DNA of 64,000 nt, taken from NCBI RefSeq assembly GCF_030581075.1, contig NZ_JAUQSW010000002.1:310001-374000 (forward strand), read 5' to 3'. Position numbers and translations under genes: made by a program. Numbering within the stretch: position 1 is the first letter of the stretch; the number at the start of each line of letters is the position of its first letter. The stretch is from Hymenobacter cheonanensis. GTDB taxonomy: Bacteria; Bacteroidota; Bacteroidia; Cytophagales; Hymenobacteraceae. The notes beneath the pieces were generated by a model. It was not told where the DNA came from. It saw nothing but the letters and a program-made list of their open reading frames with translations, and did no database searches. Positions 8,174-16,539 of this stretch are shown piece by piece.

Positions 8174-9654
8174 TGGCTACTCCGCTTTCTTCTCCTGGCG
8201 CGGCCGGGGCCCGGCGCGGCTGGTACTGGCCGGCCGGGCTAGCGGTACTGCTGCTGCTCGACCTGGCCTTCACCTTCTGGCGCAACTACCAGCTGCCGCT
8301 CGATGGCGACCTGGCGCCTACCGTGCTGCCGGCGCCCTGGTACGCGCAGGTGCTGCACGACCCCTTTGGGTGGTCGGCGCTCACGCGCCACGAGCTGTAC
8401 TCGGGGCCCAACCGTTTTTTTGCCCACGCCGCCATGAGCGCCTACTGGAAGCTGGGGCCGCGCCTGCTGCAGCGGGTGCTCTCGCCCATTACGAGTTTGT
8501 ACGTGGCTAGCGCGCTCTTTACCACGCTTACGCAGGCGGGGCTGCTGTTTTTGCTGGCCAGGCTGGTGCAGCTGGCCACCGGCGCCGGGCGGGCGCAGCT
8601 GTGGGTGATTGCCGCGCTGCTCGTGCCCTTTTTTCAAACTGCCCGGGGCTTCTATGAGCAAATGGGCATTACGGACCGGGCCGTTACTTACACGTTTTTC
8701 TACGCCTTTGCCATGGTGCTGCTGCTGGTGCTGGTGCTGCCCTTTTACCGGGCGGCCTTGTGGCAACAGCCGCTGCACCTGCCGGCCTCCCAAGCCCTGC
8801 TGTTGGTGGGCCTGATGGTGGTGGTCTCGTTCAATGGCCCGGTGGCTACTGCCACGGTGGCTGTGCTGCTGGTGCTGGTAGCGGGGTACTGGGGCTGGCA
8901 GCAGCTGCGGCGCCGGCGGGGCCGGGCCGGGGCTAGCCCCGGCTGGCTGACGGGGCAGACGCTGGGGCTGCTGGCCATTCTGGGGGTGCTTAGCCTGTAC
9001 TCGTTTTACATCGGCCGCTACAATATTGAGAACAGCCACACCCACACCGTGTGGCAGCTTTACCAGCTGCTGCCGGGCGGGCTGGCCCACTACCTGCTGT
9101 TTCAGCCGGGGCTGCCGGTGCTGCTGCTGGCCGCGCTGCTCAATGTGCTACTGGTGCGGCGGCTAGCCCCCTCGGCAGGCCGCCAGCGGCTGCTGCGCAC
9201 GCTGGGTTGGGTGGGGGTGTTTGGGATGCTATACCTGCTGCTGCTGCCGCTAGGGGGCTACCGCTCGTACCGGCCCTATTTGCTACGCAACGACACGGCC
9301 CTGCCCGTGGTGCTGGGGGCCGTTTTTGCCTATGGCTACTCGACCTACTTTTTGCTAGGGCAGCTGGGCGGACGCGGGCGCGGCGCCTATGTGCTAGGGG
9401 TACTGGCACTATCAGCCTTCTTTCTGCGGGCCGATGGCCTGCCCGACGGCTCGCCCACCAGCGACTGCGAGCGCTGGAGCCTCGACCAGCTGGCCCGGGC
9501 CGGCGAGCCCGTAGTGGAAGTAGCCGGCTTCTGTCCGGTGCTTACCTGGGGCCTCGCCACCGACCCCCAGCAATCGGAAATAGCCGGCCAGATGCTCTAC
9601 TACTGGCACGTGACGCCCACCGTAAAAACTTACTATCAGAAACCCCCGCTATAA
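8173..9654 (+). CDS. Multi-pass membrane protein, GT-C-like, family unknown
   Basis: A 493-residue, very hydrophobic protein with roughly eleven membrane segments. The N-terminal loop contains LPLDGDLAPTVLPAPWYAQV and HELYSGPNRFFAHAA, the region where GT-C enzymes place an acidic residue in the first periplasmic loop. A short hydrophilic tail after the last helix holds PTSDCERWSLDQL and ends in VKTYYQKPPL. I do not recognise a named family; glycan transfer on the periplasmic side is inferred from topology and neighbours. Its start codon overlaps the lipoprotein stop by one base, which ties the two proteins together functionally. Confidence 0.8.
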   Translation: MATPLSSPGAAGARRGWYWPAGLAVLLLLDLAFTFWRNYQLPLDGDLAPTVLPAPWYAQVLHDPFGWSALTRHELYSGPNRFFAHAAMSAYWKLGPRLLQRVLSPITSLYVASALFTTLTQAGLLFLLARLVQLATGAGRAQLWVIAALLVPFFQTARGFYEQMGITDRAVTYTFFYAFAMVLLLVLVLPFYRAALWQQPLHLPASQALLLVGLMVVVSFNGPVATATVAVLLVLVAGYWGWQQLRRRRGRAGASPGWLTGQTLGLLAILGVLSLYSFYIGRYNIENSHTHTVWQLYQLLPGGLAHYLLFQPGLPVLLLAALLNVLLVRRLAPSAGRQRLLRTLGWVGVFGMLYLLLLPLGGYRSYRPYLLRNDTALPVVLGAVFAYGYSTYFLLGQLGGRGRGAYVLGVLALSAFFLRADGLPDGSPTSDCERWSLDQLARAGEPVVEVAGFCPVLTWGLATDPQQSEIAGQMLYYWHVTPTVKTYYQKPPL

Positions 9655-9659
9655 GCGCC

Positions 9660-9690
9660 GGCCCGGCGGCGCCCTGCGGGCGCGCCGGCC
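9660..9690 (+). other. GC-only hairpin between two membrane-protein genes
   Basis: GGCC(c)GGCG(g)CGCCC (9660-9674) pairs with GGGCGCGCCGGCC (9678-9690) apart from two bulges. There is no following T-run, so it is not a standard terminator; it may stabilise or pause the transcript between 8173-9654 and 9712-11295. Confidence 0.45.
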
Positions 9691-9711
9691 GTGGCGCTGC
9701 GCCAGTTCCTC

Positions 9712-11295
9712 ATGGGCACCTCTCCTACCCTGCCTTTACCCGCGGCTTCGGCCCGCACCCAGCGTTTGCTGGCGGGCGGCTTCTTTCTGCTGCTGGTTTT
9801 ATTTTACTACTGGCCGTCGTTGCAGTGGCTACCGCGCGGCATTCACGAGTGGGGGCAGGGCGACCGGCTGGCCCTGGCTTTCGGCTTCTACGACCACGGC
9901 ATGAATTTTTTCAAGCCGCACACCTTCACGCTGATGTCCATCGACGGCGTCACGGGCGTGGAGTTTCCGCTGATACCTTACCTGGCGGCGCTGGGGGCCA
10001 AGGTGGGCGGGCGCTCGCTGATAGTGCCGCTCTACCGGCTGCTGACCAGCCTTACGGCCTGGCTAGCCTACTACTACTTGTTCCGGCTGGTGTTCGAGCG
10101 CACGGGGCAGTTTGTGGCGGCGCTGGTGCCGGGCCTTTTTCTGGCGGCCTCGCCGGTGTTTGCCTACTACGCCGGCAATTTTCTGCCCGATGCCGCGGGT
10201 GCCTCGCTGGCCATAGTGGGAGCTTATTACTTGCTGCGCTTCCCGCGCAGCCAGCGCTTTGGCGACCTAGCCCTGGCCATTGCCATCTACACGCTGGCCT
10301 CGCTCATCAAGCTCTCGGCGGCGGTGTACCTGGTGGCGGGCATCAGCACGCTGCTGCTGTGGGGCTACCTGCGGCCGGCGGCCTTCACGCTGCGGCAGCG
10401 CGTATGGCTGCTACTGCTTATGGGGGCTAGCCTGAGCCTTATTGCCGGCTACACGCTTTATAATGATTACCTTAACCAAACTTATAACTCCGAGCTTTTT
10501 CTGGCGGCGGCCCGGCCCCTGACGACCATGGAGCAGTTCGACGCCTTGGTGCGCCGCGTGCGCGAGTCGTGGAGCTACGAGTATTTCGTGCCGTTTCAGT
10601 ACCCCGTGTTGCTCGCCAGCCTATTCGTGTGCCTGCTGAGCTGGCGGCGCATCGGGCGCACCGAGTGGCTGTGGGCCGCGCAGCTAGGCCTGGCCACGGT
10701 GGGCAGCCTACTGTTTCTCAAGCTAATGGGCGTGCAGTTTCAGCACCACGACTACTACGTGCTGGCTCCCTTCTGGCCGGGCCTGGTGCTGCTGGTGGCG
10801 CTGGCTACCACGCAGCTGGCGCTGCACATGGGACAGTTGCCGCAATGGGTACCGCGGGTGCTGTTTCTGGCGCTGGGGCTGGGCATTTTGCTGCCGGGCC
10901 TGCGCCGCTACCGCGAGCGCATGAGCGAGCCTTACCAAGGCTTCAGCAACGACTATACCTACCACTGGATGATGAACGGGGCCGCCACGCTCGCCCAGGC
11001 CGGGGTGCCGCCCCAGGCCACCCTGCTGGTGGTGGGCAGCGGGGCACCCAACCTGAGCCTGGTGTACTTCGACCACCGGGGCCTGGTGTGGAACCCCGAC
11101 CGCCAGAACCTGCCCCCCAGCGCCTTACTGCAGCAAATGACCCAGGTGGGCCTCGATTACCTCATCATGCCCCGGCCGGTATTTGAGGAGATGCGCACCC
11201 GCTACGCCGATTTGCTCACGACCTTCTCCGAATTCACGGCCAATAATCAGTTCGTAGTGCTCAAGCCGCCGCACGCTATTCCGCACTGGCGGTAG
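9712..11295 (+). CDS. GT39/ArnT-like membrane glycosyltransferase
   Basis: About 527 residues. A first helix is followed by a long loop with GIHEWGQGDRLALAFGFYDH and HTFTLMSIDGVTGVEFPLIPY, then GGRSLIVPLYRLLTSLTAWL and many more helices. This layout (acidic first periplasmic loop, then a P-L-x-R-L element) is typical of the PMT/ArnT-like GT-C proteins annotated as glycosyltransferase family 39, which move a sugar from a polyprenyl-phosphate donor to lipid or protein. The C-terminal 100 residues are soluble and contain LVVGSGAPNLSLVYFDHRGL. ATG 9712 is preferred over GTG 9691. Donor and acceptor cannot be told from sequence. It precedes the second lipoprotein by 48 bases. Confidence 0.82.
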   Translation: MGTSPTLPLPAASARTQRLLAGGFFLLLVLFYYWPSLQWLPRGIHEWGQGDRLALAFGFYDHGMNFFKPHTFTLMSIDGVTGVEFPLIPYLAALGAKVGGRSLIVPLYRLLTSLTAWLAYYYLFRLVFERTGQFVAALVPGLFLAASPVFAYYAGNFLPDAAGASLAIVGAYYLLRFPRSQRFGDLALAIAIYTLASLIKLSAAVYLVAGISTLLLWGYLRPAAFTLRQRVWLLLLMGASLSLIAGYTLYNDYLNQTYNSELFLAAARPLTTMEQFDALVRRVRESWSYEYFVPFQYPVLLASLFVCLLSWRRIGRTEWLWAAQLGLATVGSLLFLKLMGVQFQHHDYYVLAPFWPGLVLLVALATTQLALHMGQLPQWVPRVLFLALGLGILLPGLRRYRERMSEPYQGFSNDYTYHWMMNGAATLAQAGVPPQATLLVVGSGAPNLSLVYFDHRGLVWNPDRQNLPPSALLQQMTQVGLDYLIMPRPVFEEMRTRYADLLTTFSEFTANNQFVVLKPPHAIPHWR

Positions 11296-11343
11296 GCGGC
11301 GGCGCGGCACTGGGCGCCTTACCTTTTTTCTTTTTTCTTTCTG

Positions 11344-11895
11344 ATGAACTACCTGCTACTTGCCCTGCTAGGTGCGACCGCGCTGAGCGCCTGCTCGCGC
11401 GACGCGGCGGAATTTCCCGCCCCAAATGCGCTCATGCACAACGACTTTGAATCGGCCGCCGGCTGGGTGGCCGATGCCACCAGCCTCTCGACCGAGCAGG
11501 CGCACTCGGGCAAAGTGAGCCTGAAAGTGGACCCCACGCACCCCTACAGCCTCACCTACTACTCGCTGCTGGGGCAGCTGAGCGAAGGGCACATTCGCGG
11601 GGTGCGCGTCGAGGCCTGGGCCTACGCCCCCAGCCACGCGGCCAGCGCCAACGTGCGCCTCAGCATCGGCCTCAACGATGCCCCCGGTGGCCAGCTGATG
11701 CTGGGCGACGGCATCCCGTTCAGTACGGCGGTAACCGAAGACGGCAAATGGGTGAAGGTGAGCAAGGACTTCATTTTTCCGCCCAAGGCCAACTACTCCT
11801 CGCAGCTCGTGATGTACCTCTGGAATGGCGGGGGCACCGGCAACGGCGCCGGCCCGGCCTACCTCGACGATATCCAGCTCACGGCCATCGAGTAG
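11344..11895 (+). CDS. Lipoprotein with jelly-roll-like domain, paralogue 2
   Basis: A 183-residue lipoprotein: MNYLLLALLGATALSACS with the lipidated Cys at 17. The mature part repeats the pattern of paralogue 1: LMHNDFESAAGW, QAHSGKVSLKVD, PYSLTYYSLLGQLS, VRVEAWAYAP, then LVMYLWNGGG and PAYLDDIQLTAIE. The predicted fold is a single beta-sandwich on the periplasmic face or cell surface; glycan binding is inferred from the neighbouring glycosyltransferase-like genes. It sits between a GT39-like gene and the third paralogue, all in the same direction, followed by a GC-rich palindrome. Confidence 0.82.
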   Translation: MNYLLLALLGATALSACSRDAAEFPAPNALMHNDFESAAGWVADATSLSTEQAHSGKVSLKVDPTHPYSLTYYSLLGQLSEGHIRGVRVEAWAYAPSHAASANVRLSIGLNDAPGGQLMLGDGIPFSTAVTEDGKWVKVSKDFIFPPKANYSSQLVMYLWNGGGTGNGAGPAYLDDIQLTAIE

Positions 11896-11910
11896 TGCCT
11901 GGCCGGCCCG

Positions 11911-11958
11911 CCTGGCCGCCCCCGCGCACCCGCCCGGGGCCCGCGGCGGGCGGCCAGG
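11911..11958 (+). repeat. 11-bp perfect inverted repeat between lipoprotein genes
   Basis: CCTGGCCGCCC (11911-11921) and GGGCGGCCAGG (11948-11958) are perfect reverse complements around a 26-base GC-rich loop. It follows the stop of paralogue 2 and lies just before the promoter box of paralogue 3, so it may act as a terminator-like structure or a protein-binding site. It has no T-run. Confidence 0.5.
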
Positions 11959-11964
11959 CAGGCT

Positions 11965-11972
11965 TACATTTG
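11965..11972 (+). promoter_or_regulatory. Bacteroidota -7 promoter box TACATTTG
   Basis: A perfect TAnnTTTG match 34 bases upstream of the ATG of the third lipoprotein (12007). It suggests the third lipoprotein and the following membrane protein have their own promoter within the locus. Confidence 0.62.
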
Positions 11973-12006
11973 GCGCGGTGCGCGCCGCCGTTTTCAGCTT
12001 TTACCC

Positions 12007-12567
12007 ATGCGATTTCTCTCCGCTACCCGTCTGCTTATCGCCGCTGCCAGCGGGCTGCTCACTGCCTGCGGCGGGGGCGCCAAGCCCACCGGCCCCGACG
12101 CGGCCGTGCTGCTCGACAACGACTTTGAGCACAGCCTGGGCTGGGGCGGCGGGCCGCAGCCTTCCCTAACCACGGCGCGGGCCCACAGCGGGCGCGTATC
12201 CGCGCTGGCCAGCCCCGAAGTGCCTTTCAGCTACACCTATGCGGGCACGCTCGACGAGCTTAGCCCCGGCAAAGTGCCTACCCAGCTGGAGCTTACGGGC
12301 TGGGTGCTGCGCACGGCGGCCGGCAGCACGGCCCGCCTGGTGGTGCAGGTAGACGCCAGCGCCACCGACGAAAGCCGGGTGTTCTACGCGGCCCTGCCGG
12401 TGGCCGAGGCCGTGCCCAAATTTGGCGAGTGGACAGCCGTGAAGCTGCCCTTTACGCTGCCCGCCACGGCCAGCGGCGCCAACCGCCTCAAGCTGTATTT
12501 GTGGAACGACGCCGGCACCTCGCCCACCTACCTCGACGACGTGGTGCTGCGGCGTGGGGGCCAGTAG
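12007..12567 (+). CDS. Lipoprotein with jelly-roll-like domain, paralogue 3
   Basis: A 186-residue lipoprotein: MRFLSATRLLIAAASGLLTA then the lipidated Cys in LLTACGGG. Shared elements are LLDNDFEHSLGW, ARAHSGRVSA, FSYTYAGTLDELS, LELTGWVLRT, RLKLYLWNDAG and PTYLDDVVLRRGG, as in the lipoproteins at 7622 and 11344. It is the most diverged of the three in its middle part. It lies 39 bases upstream of a membrane protein carrying a related domain at its own C-terminus, so the domain very probably works in the periplasm beside the membrane enzyme. The exact function is unknown. Confidence 0.82.
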   Translation: MRFLSATRLLIAAASGLLTACGGGAKPTGPDAAVLLDNDFEHSLGWGGGPQPSLTTARAHSGRVSALASPEVPFSYTYAGTLDELSPGKVPTQLELTGWVLRTAAGSTARLVVQVDASATDESRVFYAALPVAEAVPKFGEWTAVKLPFTLPATASGANRLKLYLWNDAGTSPTYLDDVVLRRGGQ

Positions 12568-12606
12568 CGGCCCGTTTTTCTTTTCGCCTTTCGCTTCGCT
12601 TTTGCT

Positions 12607-14475
12607 ATGCCCGCTCGCTCGCTGGCTTCGCCGCCCGCCCGGGGCCCTTGGTCGCTAGGGGCGCTGCTGGTGCTGTTTGTGCTCATGGTGCAGGTGCGGC
12701 TGTGGGTGCCCAACTGGGATACGCACAACGTGCTGGCCATCCTGAGCTGGGATTCGATGGGGTATTACCTTTACCTGCCGGCCCACTTCATTTACCACGA
12801 CCTGGGGCACCAGGCCTTCGCGGCCGACATCATGCGCGAGTACGGGCCCAGCAGTTCGTTTTACCAGGCGTTTCAGGTGCCGGGCGCGCCCGCCGGGCAG
12901 CTCGTGATGAAATACACGATGGGCCTGGCCGTGCTCGAAACGCCGTTTTTCTGGCTAGGGCACTGGGCGGCGGGCTGGCTCGGCTACCCACAGGATGGCT
13001 TTTCGGCACCCTACCAGGTGGCCATCGCGTTTGGTGGCATGCTGTACACGCTGCTGGGCCTGGGGCTGCTGCGCCGGGTGCTGCTGCGCTACTATTCCGA
13101 TGCCGTGGTGGCCCTCGTGCTCGTGACGCTGCTGCTGGGCTCCAATTTTCTGGAGTACGCGGTGTTCGACGTGGCCATGACCCACAACTACCTGTTTGCC
13201 GGCTACGCGCTGCTGCTCTGGCTCACGGTGCGCTGGCACGAGCGGCCTAGTAGGGCGGGCGCCTTTGCCATCGGCCTCACGCTGGGGCTGCTGGTGCTCA
13301 TTCGGCCCTCCGAGGCGGTGGCGGCGGTGGTGCCGGTGCTGTGGGGCGTGGGCAGCCTGGCCGCCGCCCACCAGAAGCTGGCCCTGCTGCGCCAGCGCTG
13401 GCCCGATGTGCTGCTGCTGGGCCTGGGCGGCGGGCTGGGCGTGCTGCCGCAGGCCCTGTACTGGCACTGGGCTACCGGGCACTGGCTGTTTTACAGCTAT
13501 GGCGACCAACACTTTAGCTTCCTGAAGCCGCACGTACTGAAGGTGCTGTTCAGCTTCCGCAAGGGCTGGCTGGTGTATTCGCCGCTGCTGATTGTGGTAT
13601 TGGCGGGCTTTGTGCCGCTGTGGCGGCGGCACCGGGGGCTAGCCGTGCCAGCCCTGGCGTATTTCCTATTGAATCTGTGGGTGGTGTCGGCCTGGGACAT
13701 CTGGTGGTACGGCGGCAGCCTGGGGCAGCGGGCGCTGGTGCAGAGCTACGCCGTGCTGAGCCTGCCCTGGGCGGCAGCCGTGGCCTGGGTGCTGGCGCCG
13801 GGCCGGGCCCGGCTGGCCGTGGCCGCAGTGACCGTGTCCACGGTGCTGCTCATCGACCTCAACCTTTTGCAGCACTGGCAGATACAGAATAGCATCATCG
13901 ACGCCGAGGATATGAACCGGCGCTACTACTTCGCCATCTTTGGCAAAATCTCGCCCACCCAGGCCGACTACGCTCAGCTCGACGTGCCCGCCAGCCTGCC
14001 CCGCGCCGAGCGCCACTACCACCCCCGCCAGCTCGGCAAGCTCGACTTCGACCAGGCGCCCGCAGATGCCGCCAGCGGCATCTGCGCCGAGCAGGGCTAC
14101 TACAGCCGGCAGTCGTTCCGGGCCGATGGCGGCCACGCATACAGCCCGGCCCTTGCGCTGCCCATTGGGGCTAGCGGCCTGCACGGCGGCCAGTACGTGC
14201 GCGCCGCCTGCCAGGTGTTTTCCGACTACGGCGCCTGGGGCAACAAGCTGGTACTAACCGTAGAGCGCAACGGCCAGAACCTGGCCTGGTACGGCGCCCG
14301 CCTCCAAAACCCCGGCTGCCACAACCGCACCTGGAACCACATTTATTTCGACGCGCCCCTGCCCGCCGATGTGCAGCCTACCGATGTGCTCAAGGTGTAC
14401 ACTATCAACGAAAACGGCGCCGCCTGCTTTGTCGATGATGTGGAAGCTACGGCGATGGAAGAGGTGAAGAAGTAG
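12607..14475 (+). CDS. GT-C-like membrane protein fused to a jelly-roll domain
   Basis: A 622-residue protein. Residues 1-455 hold about eleven membrane segments with DTHNVLAILSWDSMGYYLYL in the first loop, LLRRVLLRYYSD, LLVLIRPSEAVAA, FSFRKGWLVYSPLL and DIWWYGGSLGQRAL. Residues from about 478 onwards form a soluble domain beginning LDFDQAPADAASG, with ACQVFSDYGAWGNKLVLTVE and ending AACFVDDVEATAM. This matches the stand-alone lipoproteins upstream in length, order of elements and its terminal VDDV strand. The fusion is direct evidence that the lipoprotein domain and the membrane protein work together. The broken gene at 17080-18414 is a paralogue of the membrane part. Glycosyl transfer is inferred from topology. 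Confidence 0.82.
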   Translation: MPARSLASPPARGPWSLGALLVLFVLMVQVRLWVPNWDTHNVLAILSWDSMGYYLYLPAHFIYHDLGHQAFAADIMREYGPSSSFYQAFQVPGAPAGQLVMKYTMGLAVLETPFFWLGHWAAGWLGYPQDGFSAPYQVAIAFGGMLYTLLGLGLLRRVLLRYYSDAVVALVLVTLLLGSNFLEYAVFDVAMTHNYLFAGYALLLWLTVRWHERPSRAGAFAIGLTLGLLVLIRPSEAVAAVVPVLWGVGSLAAAHQKLALLRQRWPDVLLLGLGGGLGVLPQALYWHWATGHWLFYSYGDQHFSFLKPHVLKVLFSFRKGWLVYSPLLIVVLAGFVPLWRRHRGLAVPALAYFLLNLWVVSAWDIWWYGGSLGQRALVQSYAVLSLPWAAAVAWVLAPGRARLAVAAVTVSTVLLIDLNLLQHWQIQNSIIDAEDMNRRYYFAIFGKISPTQADYAQLDVPASLPRAERHYHPRQLGKLDFDQAPADAASGICAEQGYYSRQSFRADGGHAYSPALALPIGASGLHGGQYVRAACQVFSDYGAWGNKLVLTVERNGQNLAWYGARLQNPGCHNRTWNHIYFDAPLPADVQPTDVLKVYTINENGAACFVDDVEATAMEEVKK

Positions 14476-14506
14476 GGAAGAGGTGAAGTGAGGGCATCGG
14501 CAAAGG

Positions 14507-14612
14507 GTCCGTCATGCTGAGCTTGCCGAAGCATCTTGCCTGTGGCAGTAATTTCTAACGCTAGGGGTTAGTGCTGCGAGCAAGATGCTTCGGCAAGCTC
14601 AGCATGACGGAC
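14507..14612. repeat. Intergenic palindromic repeat, copy A
   Basis: The 33-base arms at 14507-14539 and 14580-14612 are perfect reverse complements around a 40-base spacer. The core GTCATGCTGAGC...GAAGCATC also occurs at 24780-24887 and 47661-47761. This copy lies between two convergent genes and may serve as a bidirectional terminator. It resembles REP-type elements dispersed in Bacteroidota genomes. Confidence 0.88.
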
Positions 14613-14652
14613 GTCCTGCCGACGCTCGCCTCTACGCTTGCTCCTTAACTTC

Positions 14653-16446
14653 TTAGCTTCCGGGCTTCAGCACCACGTAGTTACCCTCATAAGCCGGTAC
14701 CACCTGCTCGATGTAGCCGGCAGGCAGCAGCCAGCGGCGCAGCAGCTGGTAGGCCGGCTGGCCGGCCTGGGGCGGGTGCACCACAAACACCGCCGCCGGG
14801 TAGCGCTGCCGAAACGCCAGCACCTCGGCTGGCGTGGGCGCGGGTTGCAGGGCCAGCGAGTCGGGGTGCTCCTGGGCTAGTAGCAGCGTGCGCAGCACCG
14901 GCTCGTGGGCGAAGGCCGCAAACGTGGCGGCCGGCACCCGCGAGAGGTAGCCGCCGCGCAGCGCCTGGCCGTGCACGGTTTGGTAAAACAGCTCCTGGGC
15001 ATCCATGTGGCCCACCTGCCGGTAGCCATCAAGCAGCCCTAGCGGAATAGGGAATACCACCGGGCCGCCCCCGGCCGCCGCCACGCGGTAGGCCACCGGC
15101 ACATCGGCAGTGCGGATGAGGGCGCGCGGCGTGGGCTGAAACTCCAGCAGCACCCCTAGCAGCAGGGCGCCTGCCACGGCCCACTGGCCAGCGGCCGGCC
15201 AGCGCCGCAGCCAGCCATCGAGGCCGATACTGGCCGCCAGCGGCAGCAGCAGCGAGGCCAGCATGACGTAGCGCACCGGGCAGCGGATATTATTGAGAAA
15301 CGGCACGAAGTGCACAATGCTGGTGGGCATCCGCAGCAAGTCTTTGCCGTGCCAGCGCAGCTCGGGCATGGTAAGCAGTATAAACAGGGCTAGCAAAAAC
15401 CAGAAGGGCCGGGTTTCGGCCGGCACGGGCGCCGCGGCGCCGGGCCGACGCCGGGCGGCTACCGCCAGCCCTAGTGCCAGCAGCGGCAGCAGGTAGCCCA
15501 GAAACGACACGTTTTCGGTGGAGGCCGGATTGTGCAGGCGCGGGCTTTGCCAGAAGGCTTGCGTGGCGGGGGTGGCCAGCCAGCGGCTGTCGTTGGGAGG
15601 CACCAGGTAGCCGGCCAGGTCGCCGCCCCACCACACGCCGGCCTTGTCGTCGAGCCCGGCCAGGGCCAGGCCCCGCGAGATAAAATGGCCTAGCACGAAC
15701 ACGATTACCAGCCCGGCCCAGGGCTGCCAGCGGCGCCAGCTCAGCTCGCCCAGCCGCAGGCCCCACCACGCGGCGTAGCCCGCCGAAAACCACAGCAAGC
15801 CCGCCAGGGTGTAATAATCACTAAATAAGGTTATTAGCAGCAGCACAATTGCCCACGCCACCTGCCGGCGGCTGCGCACCTGCGGCACCCAGCGCCCGGG
15901 CGCAAACGCCAGCCCATCCAGAAACGCCAGGATATAAAAGGGCACCGTGGCTGTGAGCAGCACGTGGTAGTGCTCGGCCCAGTGCGCCAGCTTGAAGGGT
16001 GAAAACGCGAACACGAAGCCCACCAGCGCGCACAGCAGCGGCTGCCGCACCCAGCGCCCCGCCAGCCGGGCGGCCCCTAGCCCACTCAGCACGAAGCTCA
16101 GCAGCAGGCCCACGTTTACGGCCCAAAACTCCTGGCGCAGCAGCACATTGAGCGCCCCCAGCACGGGCGTGTAGGTGTGCAGCCACAGCCCGGTGCCCTG
16201 CGGGTAGAGCAGCATGGGGGTAAAAAACGGGTTGTGGCCGGCCGCCACCTGGTGCTGAAAATTCCAGGCGTTCCAGATGTACTGGTTGGCGTCGCTGTGC
16301 GGATTGCCCACGAAGGCCGTGCTCCACTGGCGGCCCAGCGGCCACGAAAACCAGAAAAACAGCGCCGCGTAGGCCAGCCCGGCCAGCAGCAGGCTGCGCC
16401 AGCCCAGCGTGTTGGCTGGCGCGCTGGCAGGTAGAGAATGGGGCAT
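14653..16446 (-). CDS. Multi-pass membrane protein, GT-C-like
   Basis: About 597 residues. After MPHSLPASAPANTLGWRSLL come a first helix, a loop with NPHSDANQYIWNAWNFQHQ and LLYPQGTGLWLHTYTP, about ten further helices, and a soluble C-terminal domain of about 170 residues with GPVVFPIPLGLLDGYRQVG and FVVHPPQAGQPAYQLLRR. The D-A-N-Q-Y loop after helix 1 and the overall plan suggest a GT-C-type glycosyltransferase, but I cannot name a family. The frame stays open to 17412; a perfect promoter box at 16480-16487 places the true start at ATG 16444-16446. It runs opposite to the lipoprotein locus and is divergent from the dioxygenase gene. Confidence 0.8.
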   Translation of the reverse strand: MPHSLPASAPANTLGWRSLLLAGLAYAALFFWFSWPLGRQWSTAFVGNPHSDANQYIWNAWNFQHQVAAGHNPFFTPMLLYPQGTGLWLHTYTPVLGALNVLLRQEFWAVNVGLLLSFVLSGLGAARLAGRWVRQPLLCALVGFVFAFSPFKLAHWAEHYHVLLTATVPFYILAFLDGLAFAPGRWVPQVRSRRQVAWAIVLLLITLFSDYYTLAGLLWFSAGYAAWWGLRLGELSWRRWQPWAGLVIVFVLGHFISRGLALAGLDDKAGVWWGGDLAGYLVPPNDSRWLATPATQAFWQSPRLHNPASTENVSFLGYLLPLLALGLAVAARRRPGAAAPVPAETRPFWFLLALFILLTMPELRWHGKDLLRMPTSIVHFVPFLNNIRCPVRYVMLASLLLPLAASIGLDGWLRRWPAAGQWAVAGALLLGVLLEFQPTPRALIRTADVPVAYRVAAAGGGPVVFPIPLGLLDGYRQVGHMDAQELFYQTVHGQALRGGYLSRVPAATFAAFAHEPVLRTLLLAQEHPDSLALQPAPTPAEVLAFRQRYPAAVFVVHPPQAGQPAYQLLRRWLLPAGYIEQVVPAYEGNYVVLKPGS

Positions 16447-16479
16447 GCGCGAAGGGGCCAGCCACCCGGCCGGCCTCAA

Positions 16480-16487
16480 CAAAAGTA
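16480..16487 (-). promoter_or_regulatory. Bacteroidota -7 promoter box TACTTTTG
   Basis: A perfect match on the minus strand, 33 bases upstream of ATG 16446. It pairs back to back with the plus-strand box at 16504-16511. Confidence 0.65.
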
Positions 16488-16503
16488 GCGGCCGCGCAGT
16501 AGC

Positions 16504-16511
16504 TAGCTTTG
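16504..16511 (+). promoter_or_regulatory. Bacteroidota -7 promoter box TAGCTTTG
   Basis: A perfect TAnnTTTG match 28 bases upstream of the dioxygenase ATG at 16540, divergent from the box at 16480-16487 with 16 bases between them. Confidence 0.62.
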
Positions 16512-16539
16512 CGCCTCTCGCCTTTTTGCGCCCCTCGCC

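Noticed and set aside
8239..9090. Minus-strand open frame inside the first membrane-protein gene
   Set aside because: Gln/His/Arg-rich antisense translation without any recognisable domain; a GC-driven shadow.
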